The notes below the pieces were generated by a model that did not search any database, was not told the DNA's origin, and worked only from the letters and a program-made list of their open reading frames with translations. Shown here in pieces: positions 34,853 through 43,445 of a stretch of 64,000 nucleotides of DNA (within the stretch, counting starts at the first letter, position 1; each line of letters begins with the position of its first letter). The DNA is taken from NCBI RefSeq assembly GCF_015291745.1, contig NZ_CP030059.1, positions 7,095,501 to 7,159,500 on the forward strand, written 5' to 3'. The position numbers and the translations under genes are program-made. The DNA comes from Bradyrhizobium sp. CCBAU 53351 (lineage in GTDB: Bacteria; Pseudomonadota; Alphaproteobacteria; Rhizobiales; Xanthobacteraceae).

Positions 34853-35575
34853 CTATACCGACACCGCGTAAATCTCATACTCGCCGCGCACCAGCTCGAT
34901 ATGCGCGCGCATGGCGGCGGCGGCGCCCTGCTTGTCGCCGCGCATGATGGCGACGACGACGCGGTCGTGCTCGGCTTGCGATTTGGCGAGGCGTCCGAGA
35001 TTGCGGAACTGGGCGCGGCGGAACGGCTGCACGCGGACGCGGGTCGCGAGCGTGATCTCGGCGATGTAGCCGTTCTGCGATCCCGCATAGATCGCGTTGT
35101 GGAAGCGCTCGTTGACCTCGTGAAAGCGATCGGGATTGCCGGTGTAGCTGAGCACGCGCAGCTCTTCGTGGATCGCCTCGAGGCCATGTCGCTCGCTCGC
35201 TGCCATGCGCTCGGCGGCGAGGCCGGCGCACAGCGCTTCCAGCTCTGCCATCGCCTCGAACATGCTTTTCAGCCGTTCGATAGAAGGCTGCGCCACCACC
35301 GCGCCGCGGTGGGCGCGCGCTTCGACGAGGCCGCTTGCCACGAGCTGACGCAGCGCCTCGCGCACCGGCGTCCGCGAGACGTTGAAGCGGCGCGCGATGT
35401 CGGTCTCGTCCAGCGGCGCGCCGGGGGCGAGAGCGCCGCGCACGATCTCGTCCGCGAGCTGCAGGCGCAGCTCCTCGGCGCGCGTGATCTTGTGCACGCT
35501 GGGCTGCGCCCGGTCGACGCGCGGCACCACCGGCTCGGCCGGCACGGCGCCTGGCGGAAGATCGTCGAGCGTCAT
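34853..35575 (-). CDS. GntR family regulator, FCD class
   Basis: A 240-aa regulator: N-terminal winged helix (LALADEI-type entry then DIARRFNVSRTPVREALRQL, about residues 57-76) and an all-helical FCD ligand domain with metal-binding His (FHEVNERFHNAIY, and EHDRVVVAI). It is the last gene of the dpp-atz operon, 4 bases after atzH, and likely represses this operon and the facing atzF gene. The ligand is probably the imported nitrogenous compound or a breakdown product. Confidence 0.9.
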   Translation of the reverse strand: MTLDDLPPGAVPAEPVVPRVDRAQPSVHKITRAEELRLQLADEIVRGALAPGAPLDETDIARRFNVSRTPVREALRQLVASGLVEARAHRGAVVAQPSIERLKSMFEAMAELEALCAGLAAERMAASERHGLEAIHEELRVLSYTGNPDRFHEVNERFHNAIYAGSQNGYIAEITLATRVRVQPFRRAQFRNLGRLAKSQAEHDRVVVAIMRGDKQGAAAAMRAHIELVRGEYEIYAVSV

Positions 35576-35579
35576 GCGG

Positions 35580-35972
35580 TCACGCCTCTTTCGGCTCGTC
35601 GATAATGCTGACATGGGCGGCGACGACGCGCCAGCCCTCGGGAAAACGAACCCAGGTCTGCATCTGCCGGCCGACCTTGCCGGGCGCCGTGTCGCGATAG
35701 AACAGAGTGGAGGCCACGGCGGTGTCGCGGCCATAGCTGGTGATGACCGTCCTGGCAGTGCGGCGATTGAGGCCGACGGGTGAGCGCGCGGCGCGGAAGC
35801 CCGAGATCGCCTCATAGCCGTAGAGGTTCTCGCCGATGCCATAGCGCAGCGTGCGGGAATCGTTGCGGAACAGCTCACCGAGCACGGCGACGTCATTGCT
35901 GACCAGGGCCTGCTCATACCGGTCGAACGCGGCTCTGACGTCCGCGATCACGTCGGGGAGATCGATCTCCAT
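35580..35972 (-). CDS. atzH: AtzH-like DUF3225 protein (SnoaL-like fold)
   Basis: A 130-aa protein of the AtzH/DUF3225 family, an NTF2/SnoaL-like alpha+beta barrel. In the cyanuric-acid pathway AtzH has been proposed to convert 1,3-dicarboxyurea to allophanate. The two residues reported as needed there (a Tyr and an Arg 24 positions apart, Tyr22 and Arg46 in AtzH as I recall) have counterparts Y19 and R43 here. It lies between atzE (12-base gap) and gntR, in the same order as in atzG-atzE-atzH clusters. Confidence 0.88.
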   Translation of the reverse strand: MEIDLPDVIADVRAAFDRYEQALVSNDVAVLGELFRNDSRTLRYGIGENLYGYEAISGFRAARSPVGLNRRTARTVITSYGRDTAVASTLFYRDTAPGKVGRQMQTWVRFPEGWRVVAAHVSIIDEPKEA

Positions 35973-35984
35973 CTCAAATTCCTC

Positions 35985-37379
35985 TCAAAGTCCCCTTGGC
36001 GCGGGCGCGGCGGCTACGCCCATCTTTTCCAGCGCATAGGCGGCACGGAGCGCGATATCCTCGCGCCAGGGCGCGGCGATGATCTGCACGCCGATCGGCA
36101 GCGGCTCGAGCGGCACCGGGACTGCCACCACCGGCAGGCCGATGAAGGAGATCGGCTGGGTGTGGACGCCGATATTGGCACGTACCGGCAGCTCGACGCC
36201 GTCGAGGTTGAAGTTCACCTGGCCGAGCTTTGGCGCGGTGCAGGGCGTTGCGGGCGCCAGCAGCACATCGACCGATTTGAAGATCTCGGCGAGCTGCGCG
36301 CGGTACCAGCGGCGGAATTTCTGCGCGCGGTCGACCAGCGGCGCCGGCACCATGGCGCCGGCGATCAGCCGGTCGCGCACCGCCGGATCGAAATCGTTCG
36401 GGCGCTGGCGCAGGCGGTCGAGATGCAGCGAGGCGCCTTCGGTGGTGGTGATGACATAGGCCGCGGCGCGAGCGCGCGCCGCCTCGGGCACGTCGACGAC
36501 TCGCGTTGCGCCGAGCGCCTTGGCGACGCGGCTGACCGCTTCGACCGCTTCCGGAAACACGTTCTTCTGGAAATACCCGCCGGCGATCGCGATGCGCAGG
36601 TCCGAGACCGGATTGGCGATCAGCGGCAGCGTCGGCTCGAGCCCGCGCGTCGTGCAGGCGCTATCCTCCGTGTCCGGGCCCTGCATGACGTCATAGGCGA
36701 GCGCGAGATCGGCGGCGGAGCGTGCGAACGGACCGAGATGATCGAGGCTCGCAACGAAGGGGAACGAGCGCGCCCGCGACAGCCTTCCATAGGTCGGCTT
36801 CAGGCCGAAGATGCCGCAGAACGAGGACGGCACGCGGATCGAGCCATTGGTGTCCGAGCCGAGGGCAATCGGCACCAGCGCGCCGCCGACGGCGCTGCCC
36901 GAGCCGCCGGAGGAGCCGCCGGTCATGCGCGTCGTATCATGCGGATTGCGCGAAGGGCCGTCATGGACGTTCTCGCCGGTGAAGTCGTAGGCGTATTCGC
37001 CCATGTTGAGCGCGCCGACGAGCACGGCGCCGGCGGCTTCCATGCGCTCGATCAGCGTCGCATCGCGCTTGGCGGGTGCGCGGTCGCGGTTGATCTTCGA
37101 GCCGGCGCGTGTCGGCAGGCCAGCAACATCGAACAGGTTCTTCACCGCGAAGGGCACGCCGGCGAGCGGGCCGACGTCCTTGCCGGCGGCGATGTCGGCA
37201 TCGACCGCGCGTGCCTTCGTGCGGGCGCGATCGGCGGTGATATCGGTGAAGGAATTGAGGATGCCGTCATGCTGCTTGATGCGCGCGAGCGCTGCTTCCG
37301 TGGCATCGAGCGCGGACATTTTGCGGGTCGCAACCGCGCTGGCGATCTCGGCGGCCGTCATCTCTGGCTTGCTGGTCAT
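35985..37379 (-). CDS. atzE: AtzE-family amidase (1-carboxybiuret hydrolase type)
   Basis: A 464-aa amidase-signature enzyme with triad K80 (FAVKNL), S156 (TGGSSGGSGSAV) and S180 (GSDTNGSIR). The sequence is of the AtzE class, which works as a heterotetramer with the small AtzG subunit encoded 7 bases upstream. AtzE deaminates 1-carboxybiuret in cyanuric-acid degradation; no cyanuric acid hydrolase gene is in this window, so the natural substrate here may be a different acylurea. The ATG at 37377-37379 is set by the family start and spacing to atzG. Confidence 0.88.
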   Translation of the reverse strand: MTSKPEMTAAEIASAVATRKMSALDATEAALARIKQHDGILNSFTDITADRARTKARAVDADIAAGKDVGPLAGVPFAVKNLFDVAGLPTRAGSKINRDRAPAKRDATLIERMEAAGAVLVGALNMGEYAYDFTGENVHDGPSRNPHDTTRMTGGSSGGSGSAVGGALVPIALGSDTNGSIRVPSSFCGIFGLKPTYGRLSRARSFPFVASLDHLGPFARSAADLALAYDVMQGPDTEDSACTTRGLEPTLPLIANPVSDLRIAIAGGYFQKNVFPEAVEAVSRVAKALGATRVVDVPEAARARAAAYVITTTEGASLHLDRLRQRPNDFDPAVRDRLIAGAMVPAPLVDRAQKFRRWYRAQLAEIFKSVDVLLAPATPCTAPKLGQVNFNLDGVELPVRANIGVHTQPISFIGLPVVAVPVPLEPLPIGVQIIAAPWREDIALRAAYALEKMGVAAAPAPRGL

Positions 37380-37386
37380 GGCAGCA

Positions 37387-37566
37387 TCAGGCCGTGAAGA
37401 TCGGCGCCGGCTCGGTCTCGTCCGGCAGCGCGAATTCGTCGACCATGCGGCCAAGCCGCAGCGAGACTTCGAGATTGGCGCGCACCGCTGGCCGCCAGGC
37501 TTCCTCGACCGGCAGTGCCAGCGCTTTCGATAAGGCGTCGATATAATCGTCTAACGGTTCGGCCAT
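37387..37566 (-). CDS. atzG: AtzG-like small subunit (DUF4089)
   Basis: A 59-aa helical protein (PLDDYIDALSKALALPVEEA, VRANLEVSLRLGRMVDEF) of the DUF4089/AtzG family, related to GatC, which stabilises and covers the active site of AtzE. ATG at 37564-37566; an in-frame TTG five codons earlier is possible. The start lies 16 bases after the dppDF stop, so transport and hydrolase genes share a transcript. Confidence 0.88.
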   Translation of the reverse strand: MAEPLDDYIDALSKALALPVEEAWRPAVRANLEVSLRLGRMVDEFALPDETEPAPIFTA

Positions 37567-37581
37567 CACGCGTCCCAGCAA

Positions 37582-39351
37582 TCAATGTGTCGGCAACGGC
37601 GGATGCGGGATCGCCGTCAGCAGTTCCTTGGTGTAGTCGTCTTGGGGATCGCCGAGCACCTGCTCGGAAGTGCCCTCCTCGACGATCCGTCCCGTCCGCA
37701 TCACAATGACACGATCGCACAGCAAGCGCACCACATTCAAATCATGCGAGACGAACAGATAGCTCATACCTAAGCGCGCCTTGAGGTCCTGAAGCAGGTT
37801 CAGCACGACCGCCTGCACCGAAACGTCCAGCGCCGCCGTCGGCTCGTCCAGGATGACGAGCTTCGGGTGCAGGGCGATGGCGCGGGCGATGCCGACGCGG
37901 GCCTTCTGGCCGCCGGACAATTGGTGCGGGAAACGGTCCAGCAGATTGTGCGGCAGGCCGACCATGGTCGCCAGTTCCTCACAGCGCGCGCGCAGCGCAT
38001 CGCGTCCCCTGATGTCGCCGAGCTGCATGATGGGGTCGGCGATGGCGCGGGCGGCGGTGAAGCGCGGGTTGAGGCTGTCGGTCGGATCCTGGAACACCAT
38101 CTGGATGCGGCTGCGCTGCGGCATCCGGGCAAAAGCTGATGGCGCGATGCCGGAGATGTCCTCGCCGTCGAACTGGATCAGGCCGGAGGTCTGGTCCAAC
38201 AGGCGCATCACCATCATCGACGTCGTCGATTTGCCGCAGCCGGATTCGCCGACGAGGCCGACGCTCTCACCATGGCTGATCGAGAAGCTGATGCCGTCGA
38301 CGGCGCGGAAGGCGTCCGGCTCCACGGGCGGCTTGCGGCCGAACAGTTTTCCCAGCACGGCGGTGGCGCCTTGGCGGGGATATTCTTTCACGAGCTTGTC
38401 GACGAGGAGGAGGGGCTTTGAATTGTCATCACCCCCGGGCTTGACCCGGGAGTCCATCGGCGAAGATGGATCTTGCGAAGTGTGATGGATGGCCGGGTCA
38501 GGCCCGGCCACGACGGTGGAGTTCTCTTCCTCCGGCAACAGGTCTCTCAAGTTCACACCCAGCCGCGGCGTCGCGCGCATCAGCTTTTTTGTGTAGGGAT
38601 GCTGCGGATTGGCGAAGATGTCGGCGGCGTTGGCGGTCTCGACCACGCGGCCCTTCTCCATCACCACGACGCGGTCGCAATAGGCGGCGGCGAGGCCGAG
38701 ATCGTGGGTGATCAGGATGGTCGACATCGCGCGGCGTTTCGTCAGCTCGACGATCAGGTCCATCACCGCCTTCTGCGTGGTGACGTCGAGGCCGGTGGTC
38801 GGCTCGTCCGCGATCAGCAGCTGCGGATTGCAGGCAAGCGCAAGCGCGATGACGACGCGCTGGCACATGCCGCCCGACAGCTCGAACGGATAGGCGTGGT
38901 AGCGCTCACGCGGGCGGGCGATCTTGACCTGCTCCAGCGCCTCGATCGCCTTCTCGCCGCGGTCGGCGACCTGGGCCTGCTGCACATGGGTGCGCAACAC
39001 GTCCTCGATCTGGTCGCCGACTTTGCGGATCGGGTTCAGCGCCGCACGCGGGTTCTGGAAGATCATCGAGACTTCGCGGCCGCGCAAATCGCGCATCTGG
39101 TCTTCGCTCGCGGCCTTGACGTCGATGCCGGAGAATATCACCGAGCCCTCGGCGATGCGGCCCGCACGGTCGAGGATGCGCATCACCGCATAGGAGGTCA
39201 CCGACTTGCCGGAGCCGGACTCGCCGACGATGGCCAGCGTCTCGCCCTTGGCGACGGAAATGTTGACGTGCTGCACGGCTTTGACGATGCCGCGGCGAGT
39301 GGTGAATTCGACCGTGAGGTCCTGGACGTCGAGCAGGGGCTGGGCGCTCAT
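37582..39351 (-). CDS. Fused DppD-DppF ATPase of a dipeptide/nickel-type ABC importer
   Basis: A 589-aa fusion of two nucleotide-binding domains. Domain 1 has Walker A GESGSGKS (43-50), LSGGMCQR and LLIADEPTTGLD; domain 2 has Walker A GESGCGKS (368-375), LSGGQKAR and LVILDEPTAALD. The linker at residues 279-310 (VVAGPDPAIHH...RVKPGGDD) is the translation of a mobile palindromic repeat common in Rhizobiales, inserted in frame. The ATG at 39349-39351 begins MSAQPLLDVQDLTVEF, the normal family start. It powers import through DppB/DppC. Confidence 0.93.
   Translation of the reverse strand: MSAQPLLDVQDLTVEFTTRRGIVKAVQHVNISVAKGETLAIVGESGSGKSVTSYAVMRILDRAGRIAEGSVIFSGIDVKAASEDQMRDLRGREVSMIFQNPRAALNPIRKVGDQIEDVLRTHVQQAQVADRGEKAIEALEQVKIARPRERYHAYPFELSGGMCQRVVIALALACNPQLLIADEPTTGLDVTTQKAVMDLIVELTKRRAMSTILITHDLGLAAAYCDRVVVMEKGRVVETANAADIFANPQHPYTKKLMRATPRLGVNLRDLLPEEENSTVVAGPDPAIHHTSQDPSSPMDSRVKPGGDDNSKPLLLVDKLVKEYPRQGATAVLGKLFGRKPPVEPDAFRAVDGISFSISHGESVGLVGESGCGKSTTSMMVMRLLDQTSGLIQFDGEDISGIAPSAFARMPQRSRIQMVFQDPTDSLNPRFTAARAIADPIMQLGDIRGRDALRARCEELATMVGLPHNLLDRFPHQLSGGQKARVGIARAIALHPKLVILDEPTAALDVSVQAVVLNLLQDLKARLGMSYLFVSHDLNVVRLLCDRVIVMRTGRIVEEGTSEQVLGDPQDDYTKELLTAIPHPPLPTH
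38422..38517. repeat. Intragenic palindromic repeat (family D) inside dppDF
   Basis: About 96 bp with complementary CCCGGGCTTGACCCGGG and GGCCGGGTCAGGCCCGGCC blocks. It is a whole number of codons, contains no stop in the reading frame, and encodes the recognisable VVAGPDPAIH...MDSRVKPGGDD peptide. Confidence 0.8.
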
Positions 39352-39442
39352 GCGGGCCTGCCGATCAAGAAACGCGAAAACAACCCCATGCACAGTAGAA
39401 TGGTGTTGGAATCGTTACGGAATTTTGGACAGAAATTGTCCA

Positions 39443-40342
39443 TCACGTCCTCCGCTGGGGATCGACGATGTCGCGCAGGCCGTCGCCGAGGAGGTTGAAG
39501 CAGAACACGGCGATCATCAGCGCGAGGCCGGGGAAGAGCGCGATCCACCATTCGCCCGACACCATGAAGCCCGCGCCTTCGGCGACCATGATGCCCCATT
39601 CCGCCGTCGGCGGTCGGACGCCGAGGCCGATGAAGGAGAGGCCGGCAGCGTTGAGGATGGCATAGCCCATGGTCAGCGACATCTGCACGATCATGATCGG
39701 CATGATGTTCGGCAGGATGTGCACCAGCAGGATGCGGAATTCGCCGTTGCCGGAGAGCCGCGCGGCCTGCACGAAGCCGGCGTTGCGCCGGACATTGGCC
39801 TCGGCGCGCGCGACGCGGGCATAGAGCGGGAAGTTCACGATGGCGGTGGCCAGGATGATGTTCTGCACGGTATTGCCGAGCGCGGCGACGATGCCCATGG
39901 CGAGCACGAACAGCGGAAAGGCCATGATGGTGTCGGCGATGCGGCCGACGATCCGATCGGTCCAGCCGCCAAAGTAACCGGCCGCGATGCCGGCGAGGCC
40001 GCCCATCAAAAACACCAGCGCGACGGAGGCGATTGCGATGAACGTGTCGAGCCGCGTCGCCACGACAACGCGGCTGAAGATGTCGCGCCCGAGCTGATCG
40101 GTGCCGAACCAGTGCGCGGCGGAGGGCGGTTTTAGCGCGGCAGCGGTGTCCGACGCGAGCGGATCATACGGCACGACATAGGGGCCGAAGATCGCGGCCG
40201 CGAGGATCAGGATCAATAGCGCGAAGGCAAAGCCCGTGACCTTGTTCTCGCTCAGAACGTAGCGGGTCTGTTCGAGGATTGCGGTAAGCCCTGACGTGCG
40301 GGCGGGACCGACGGGTTCAACAGCAGGCGCAACGGAGCTCAT
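39443..40342 (-). CDS. dppC: Dipeptide-type ABC transporter permease DppC
   Basis: A 299-aa permease with an N-terminal cytoplasmic helix, first TM at about 38-58, the OppC-type segment HWFGTDQLGRDIFSRVV (about 96-112) and the EAA loop region EANVRRNAGFVQAARLSGNG. It is 9 bases downstream of dppB and 91 bases upstream of dppDF. It forms the channel with DppB. Confidence 0.92.
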   Translation of the reverse strand: MSSVAPAVEPVGPARTSGLTAILEQTRYVLSENKVTGFAFALLILILAAAIFGPYVVPYDPLASDTAAALKPPSAAHWFGTDQLGRDIFSRVVVATRLDTFIAIASVALVFLMGGLAGIAAGYFGGWTDRIVGRIADTIMAFPLFVLAMGIVAALGNTVQNIILATAIVNFPLYARVARAEANVRRNAGFVQAARLSGNGEFRILLVHILPNIMPIMIVQMSLTMGYAILNAAGLSFIGLGVRPPTAEWGIMVAEGAGFMVSGEWWIALFPGLALMIAVFCFNLLGDGLRDIVDPQRRT

Positions 40343-40351
40343 GGAGTCCCC

Positions 40352-41365
40352 CTACCCTTCCAACCGCACGCGCGGATCGATCACGCCGTAGAGAATGTCG
40401 ATCACGAGATTGAGCAGCACGTACATCACCGCCATGGTGAGGACAAAACCCTGCACCGGTGCGAAGTCCGACGAGATCAGCGCTTCCACCGCGTAGGAGC
40501 CGATGCCGGGCCAGGCAAACACTTTCTCGACCAGCACGTTGGCGCCCAGCAGGAACGAGAACACCATGCTGAGCGTGGTGATGACGGGCAGCATGGCGTT
40601 GCGGAAGGCGTAGGTGACGATCACGGTCGCGGGCGATAGGCCGCTGGCGCGCGCGGTGCGGACGAATTCGGATGCCAGCACCGCCAGCATCGAGGCGCGC
40701 GTCATGCGCGCGATTGGCGCCAGCGAGAAGATCGCAAGGGTCGTTGCCGGCAGGATGAGCTGGCTCAGCGCGGAACGGAACGCCTCGAGGTCGCGCGCGA
40801 GCAAGGTGTCGACCAGATAGAAGCCCGTCACCGTCGGCGGCGCGCTGTAGAACACGTCAAGGCGCCCGAGCGGCGCGGGAGACCAGCCGAGCCGGAAATA
40901 AAAGACGTAGACCAGCACGAGGCCGGTGAAGAAAACCGGCAGCGAGACGCCCGCTGTCGTCGTGATGCGACAGAGATGATCGACCCACGATCCCGGCCGT
41001 GTTGCCGCGAGCACGCCGAGCGGGATGGCAATGACGATGGAGACTATGAGGCCGAGCAGTGTCAGCTCGGCCGAGGCCGGCAAGCGGTTGCGGATTTCGG
41101 CCGCGACCGGCTGGCCGGTCGTCAACGAGTTGCCGAAATCGCCGTGGGCGAGATCGTTGGTGTAGCGGAAGAACTGCTCGATCAGCGGCTTGTCGAGGCC
41201 GAGTTTCTTGCGGATCTGCTCGACGGCTTCCTTGGTTGCGGCGGGACCGGCGAAATAGGCCGCGGGATCGCCGGGCAGCGCGCGCGTCAGCAGAAAGGTA
41301 ACGATGACCACGCCGATCAGCGAGGGGATCGCGAACATCAGGCGCTTGCCGATCATGGTCAGCAT
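40352..41365 (-). CDS. dppB: Dipeptide-type ABC transporter permease DppB
   Basis: A 337-aa permease with TM1 at the N-terminus (RLMFAIPSLIGVVIVTFLLT), the large loop typical of DppB/OppB (PGDPAAYFAGPAATKEAVEQ) and the conserved EAA region RTARASGLSPATVIVTYAFR. It pairs with DppC. It is separated from the dppA gene by a repeat-containing 232-bp gap. Confidence 0.92.
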   Translation of the reverse strand: MLTMIGKRLMFAIPSLIGVVIVTFLLTRALPGDPAAYFAGPAATKEAVEQIRKKLGLDKPLIEQFFRYTNDLAHGDFGNSLTTGQPVAAEIRNRLPASAELTLLGLIVSIVIAIPLGVLAATRPGSWVDHLCRITTTAGVSLPVFFTGLVLVYVFYFRLGWSPAPLGRLDVFYSAPPTVTGFYLVDTLLARDLEAFRSALSQLILPATTLAIFSLAPIARMTRASMLAVLASEFVRTARASGLSPATVIVTYAFRNAMLPVITTLSMVFSFLLGANVLVEKVFAWPGIGSYAVEALISSDFAPVQGFVLTMAVMYVLLNLVIDILYGVIDPRVRLEG

Positions 41366-41413
41366 GGAGTGCTCCTGATGAGAGGAGATGACGCAACAGG
41401 TCGAACTGCGCCC

Positions 41414-41536
41414 CCTCTCCCGCTTGCGGGGGAGGGTTGGGGTGGGGGTGCTTCAGCATAGGGATTCTTCGTGTGGAGAGAGCCCCCACCCGCCGCGCTC
41501 CTCGAGCGCGTCGGCCTCCCCCGCAAGCGGGAGAGG
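41414..41536. repeat. Inverted repeat, family B, inside the dpp operon
   Basis: Perfect 22-bp complementary arms at 41414-41435 and 41515-41536 (CCTCTCCCGCTTG... and its complement) enclose 79 bp. It lies between dppA and dppB in the transcript and is well placed to keep the binding protein more abundant than the permeases. Confidence 0.8.
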
Positions 41537-41597
41537 CGAACGGAGCAAGCCGATAAGCTTCTGAACGCCATATGCGGTGCCTAGCTCTACTTGTTAC

Positions 41598-43220
41598 TCA
41601 CCCCTTCACGAGCGCGCGATAATCCAGCCTCCGGTGGAACCAGTATTGGTAGCCGCTGATGTTCTTCTGCATCGCGACGTTGACGAAGGGCTGGTAGAGC
41701 GGGATGCGCGGGATGTCGGTGAAGGCGAGATCGACGAAGCCCTTCACGTCGGCATCGTAGGCCGCCTTGTCGCCGGCAGCGGCCGCGGTGCGCGCGCCGT
41801 CGATGAGCTTGTCCATCTCCGCCGACTTGTAGCTCATGGTGTTGAAGACGGAATTGTTGCCGTGATAGCACCAGTAGAAGAAGTATTCGGGGTAATCGAG
41901 CCAGCCCGAGAACACGTTGGTGAAGAGCGGCATCTCCTTCTTGTTGAGTTCGGTGCGCCAGTTGGCGCCGGGCACCTTGTTGATGGTGGTCTTGATGCCG
42001 ATCTGTGCGAGAGATTCCTGCACCAGCACGCAGAGCGGCTCGTTGACGCCTGCGAAATTCAGGTCGAACGAGATCGTGGTCTCGAAGCCGTTGGCATAAC
42101 CCGCCTCAGCCAGCAGCGCCTTCGCCTTGTCCATGTCGGTGTTGAACTTGTGCGGCTGCGGCCAGGCGACTTCGGTCGGCTTGTCCTTGGGCGCCCCGAA
42201 CATCGGGTTGGCGAGGCCGAACATCACGGCGTCCATGATCTTCTGATAAGGCAGCGCGTAGGCGACGGCCTGGCGCACCTTCGGATTGTCGAAGGGCGGC
42301 TTGGTGACGTTCATGCCGATATACTGGATGCCGTTGGAGAACGGCAGCGACACCACGTTGAGCTTGCCGTTCGCCTTCATCTCCTGGAAGTCCTTGTTGG
42401 GCAGCTCGTAGGAGATGTCGGCGTCGCCGCGCTCCAGCAGTGCGCGGCGGTTGCCGGCCTGCGGCACCATGCGCCAGATCACGCGCTTGATCTTCGGCAG
42501 CGGACCACACGCCCAATCGTCGTTGCGCTCCATGATGACTTCGGTGCCGGCGGTCCACTTCGTCACCTTGTAGGCGCCGGAGCCTGCGGTCTGCTGCTTT
42601 GTAAACTCGAGGCCCCAGGGATCCTTCTCGCTCGCATTCTTCTTCACGAGCTCCGAGTTGACGATGCAGGGCACGATCACGGCGAGATCGGGGATCGTGA
42701 GCCTGTCCTTCTTCAGGAAGTCGACGCGCACGGTATAATCGTCGATCACGACGAACTGCTCGGGCTTGGTCAGCGAACCCGCGCTCATCTGGAAGGTCGG
42801 GAAGCCGCCGACGCTGACGGCGCGGTCGAGCGACCATTTCACGTCCTTGGCGGTGACGGGCGTGCCGTCGTGGAATTTGGCGTTCTTACGCAGCTTGAAG
42901 GTGACCGACTTGTCGTCGATCTTGAAGTCCTCGGCGAGCTCGCCCTTGAACTTGTCGCGGTCGTAATAGGGCACGCCGCCGGGGCCGACCTTCATCTCGT
43001 GGCTGATCAGGCGGTCGTAGCAATTCCACGACACCTCATAGCCGGGCACGTTGGTGCCGATGCCGTGAATGTCGAGATTGTTCGGCCCGCCCTCCGAGAC
43101 GATCAGCAGCGTCTCCGAGCGCGCGTCGGCATAGGCGGTGGAGATCACGGACGGCATCGCCGGAAGCGCCGCTCCGGCGGCCAATCCGGACACGGACTTG
43201 AGGAAATCGCGGCGCTTCAT
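41598..43220 (-). CDS. dppA: Dipeptide-type ABC transporter substrate-binding protein DppA (Tat-exported)
   Basis: A 540-aa family 5 extracellular binding protein with a twin-arginine signal (MKRRDFLKSVSGLAAGAALP), so it is exported folded through Tat. The body has the SBP_bac_5 features KFHDGTPVTAKDVKWSLDRA and YIGMNVTKPPFDNPKVRQAV. ATG at 43218-43220 is set by the signal peptide; the frame upstream of it is not signal-like. It heads the operon dppA-B-C-DF-atzG-E-H-gntR, so it probably binds an amide- or urea-type nitrogen compound rather than a peptide. Confidence 0.92.
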   Translation of the reverse strand: MKRRDFLKSVSGLAAGAALPAMPSVISTAYADARSETLLIVSEGGPNNLDIHGIGTNVPGYEVSWNCYDRLISHEMKVGPGGVPYYDRDKFKGELAEDFKIDDKSVTFKLRKNAKFHDGTPVTAKDVKWSLDRAVSVGGFPTFQMSAGSLTKPEQFVVIDDYTVRVDFLKKDRLTIPDLAVIVPCIVNSELVKKNASEKDPWGLEFTKQQTAGSGAYKVTKWTAGTEVIMERNDDWACGPLPKIKRVIWRMVPQAGNRRALLERGDADISYELPNKDFQEMKANGKLNVVSLPFSNGIQYIGMNVTKPPFDNPKVRQAVAYALPYQKIMDAVMFGLANPMFGAPKDKPTEVAWPQPHKFNTDMDKAKALLAEAGYANGFETTISFDLNFAGVNEPLCVLVQESLAQIGIKTTINKVPGANWRTELNKKEMPLFTNVFSGWLDYPEYFFYWCYHGNNSVFNTMSYKSAEMDKLIDGARTAAAAGDKAAYDADVKGFVDLAFTDIPRIPLYQPFVNVAMQKNISGYQYWFHRRLDYRALVKG

Positions 43221-43372
43221 GAAATGGCTCCAACGCAAAGGGTTTGGTTGGAACTGGATTCGCAAGGTTCGTGCCAAGGGTTAAGAAGCGATTATGATCG
43301 ATCTAAACTACTGGATTAACACGATAATCTAGATTTTTGGCCTATGCGCGGCCTTCGCCTCGGCTCATCACA

Positions 43373-43382
43373 TTGCATACAA
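43373..43382. promoter_or_regulatory. GntR-like site upstream of dppA
   Basis: TTGCATACAA (TTGTATGCAA on the coding strand of dppA) in an AT-rich region about 150 bp upstream of the dppA start. It resembles TTGTACACAA upstream of the allophanate hydrolase gene and may be a target of the GntR regulator at the end of the operon. Confidence 0.4.
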
Positions 43383-43445
43383 AGATGCGGATTTGCTTAC
43401 TTTATAGGCGATGGCTAAGAGTCGCCCGCCTTCTAATCAGGGTCG

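Noticed and set aside
32866..37566. Calling the region a cyanuric acid or atrazine degradation operon
   Set aside because: No AtzD-type ring-opening hydrolase or s-triazine-processing enzyme is present in the window, and the genes are tied to a peptide-type importer.
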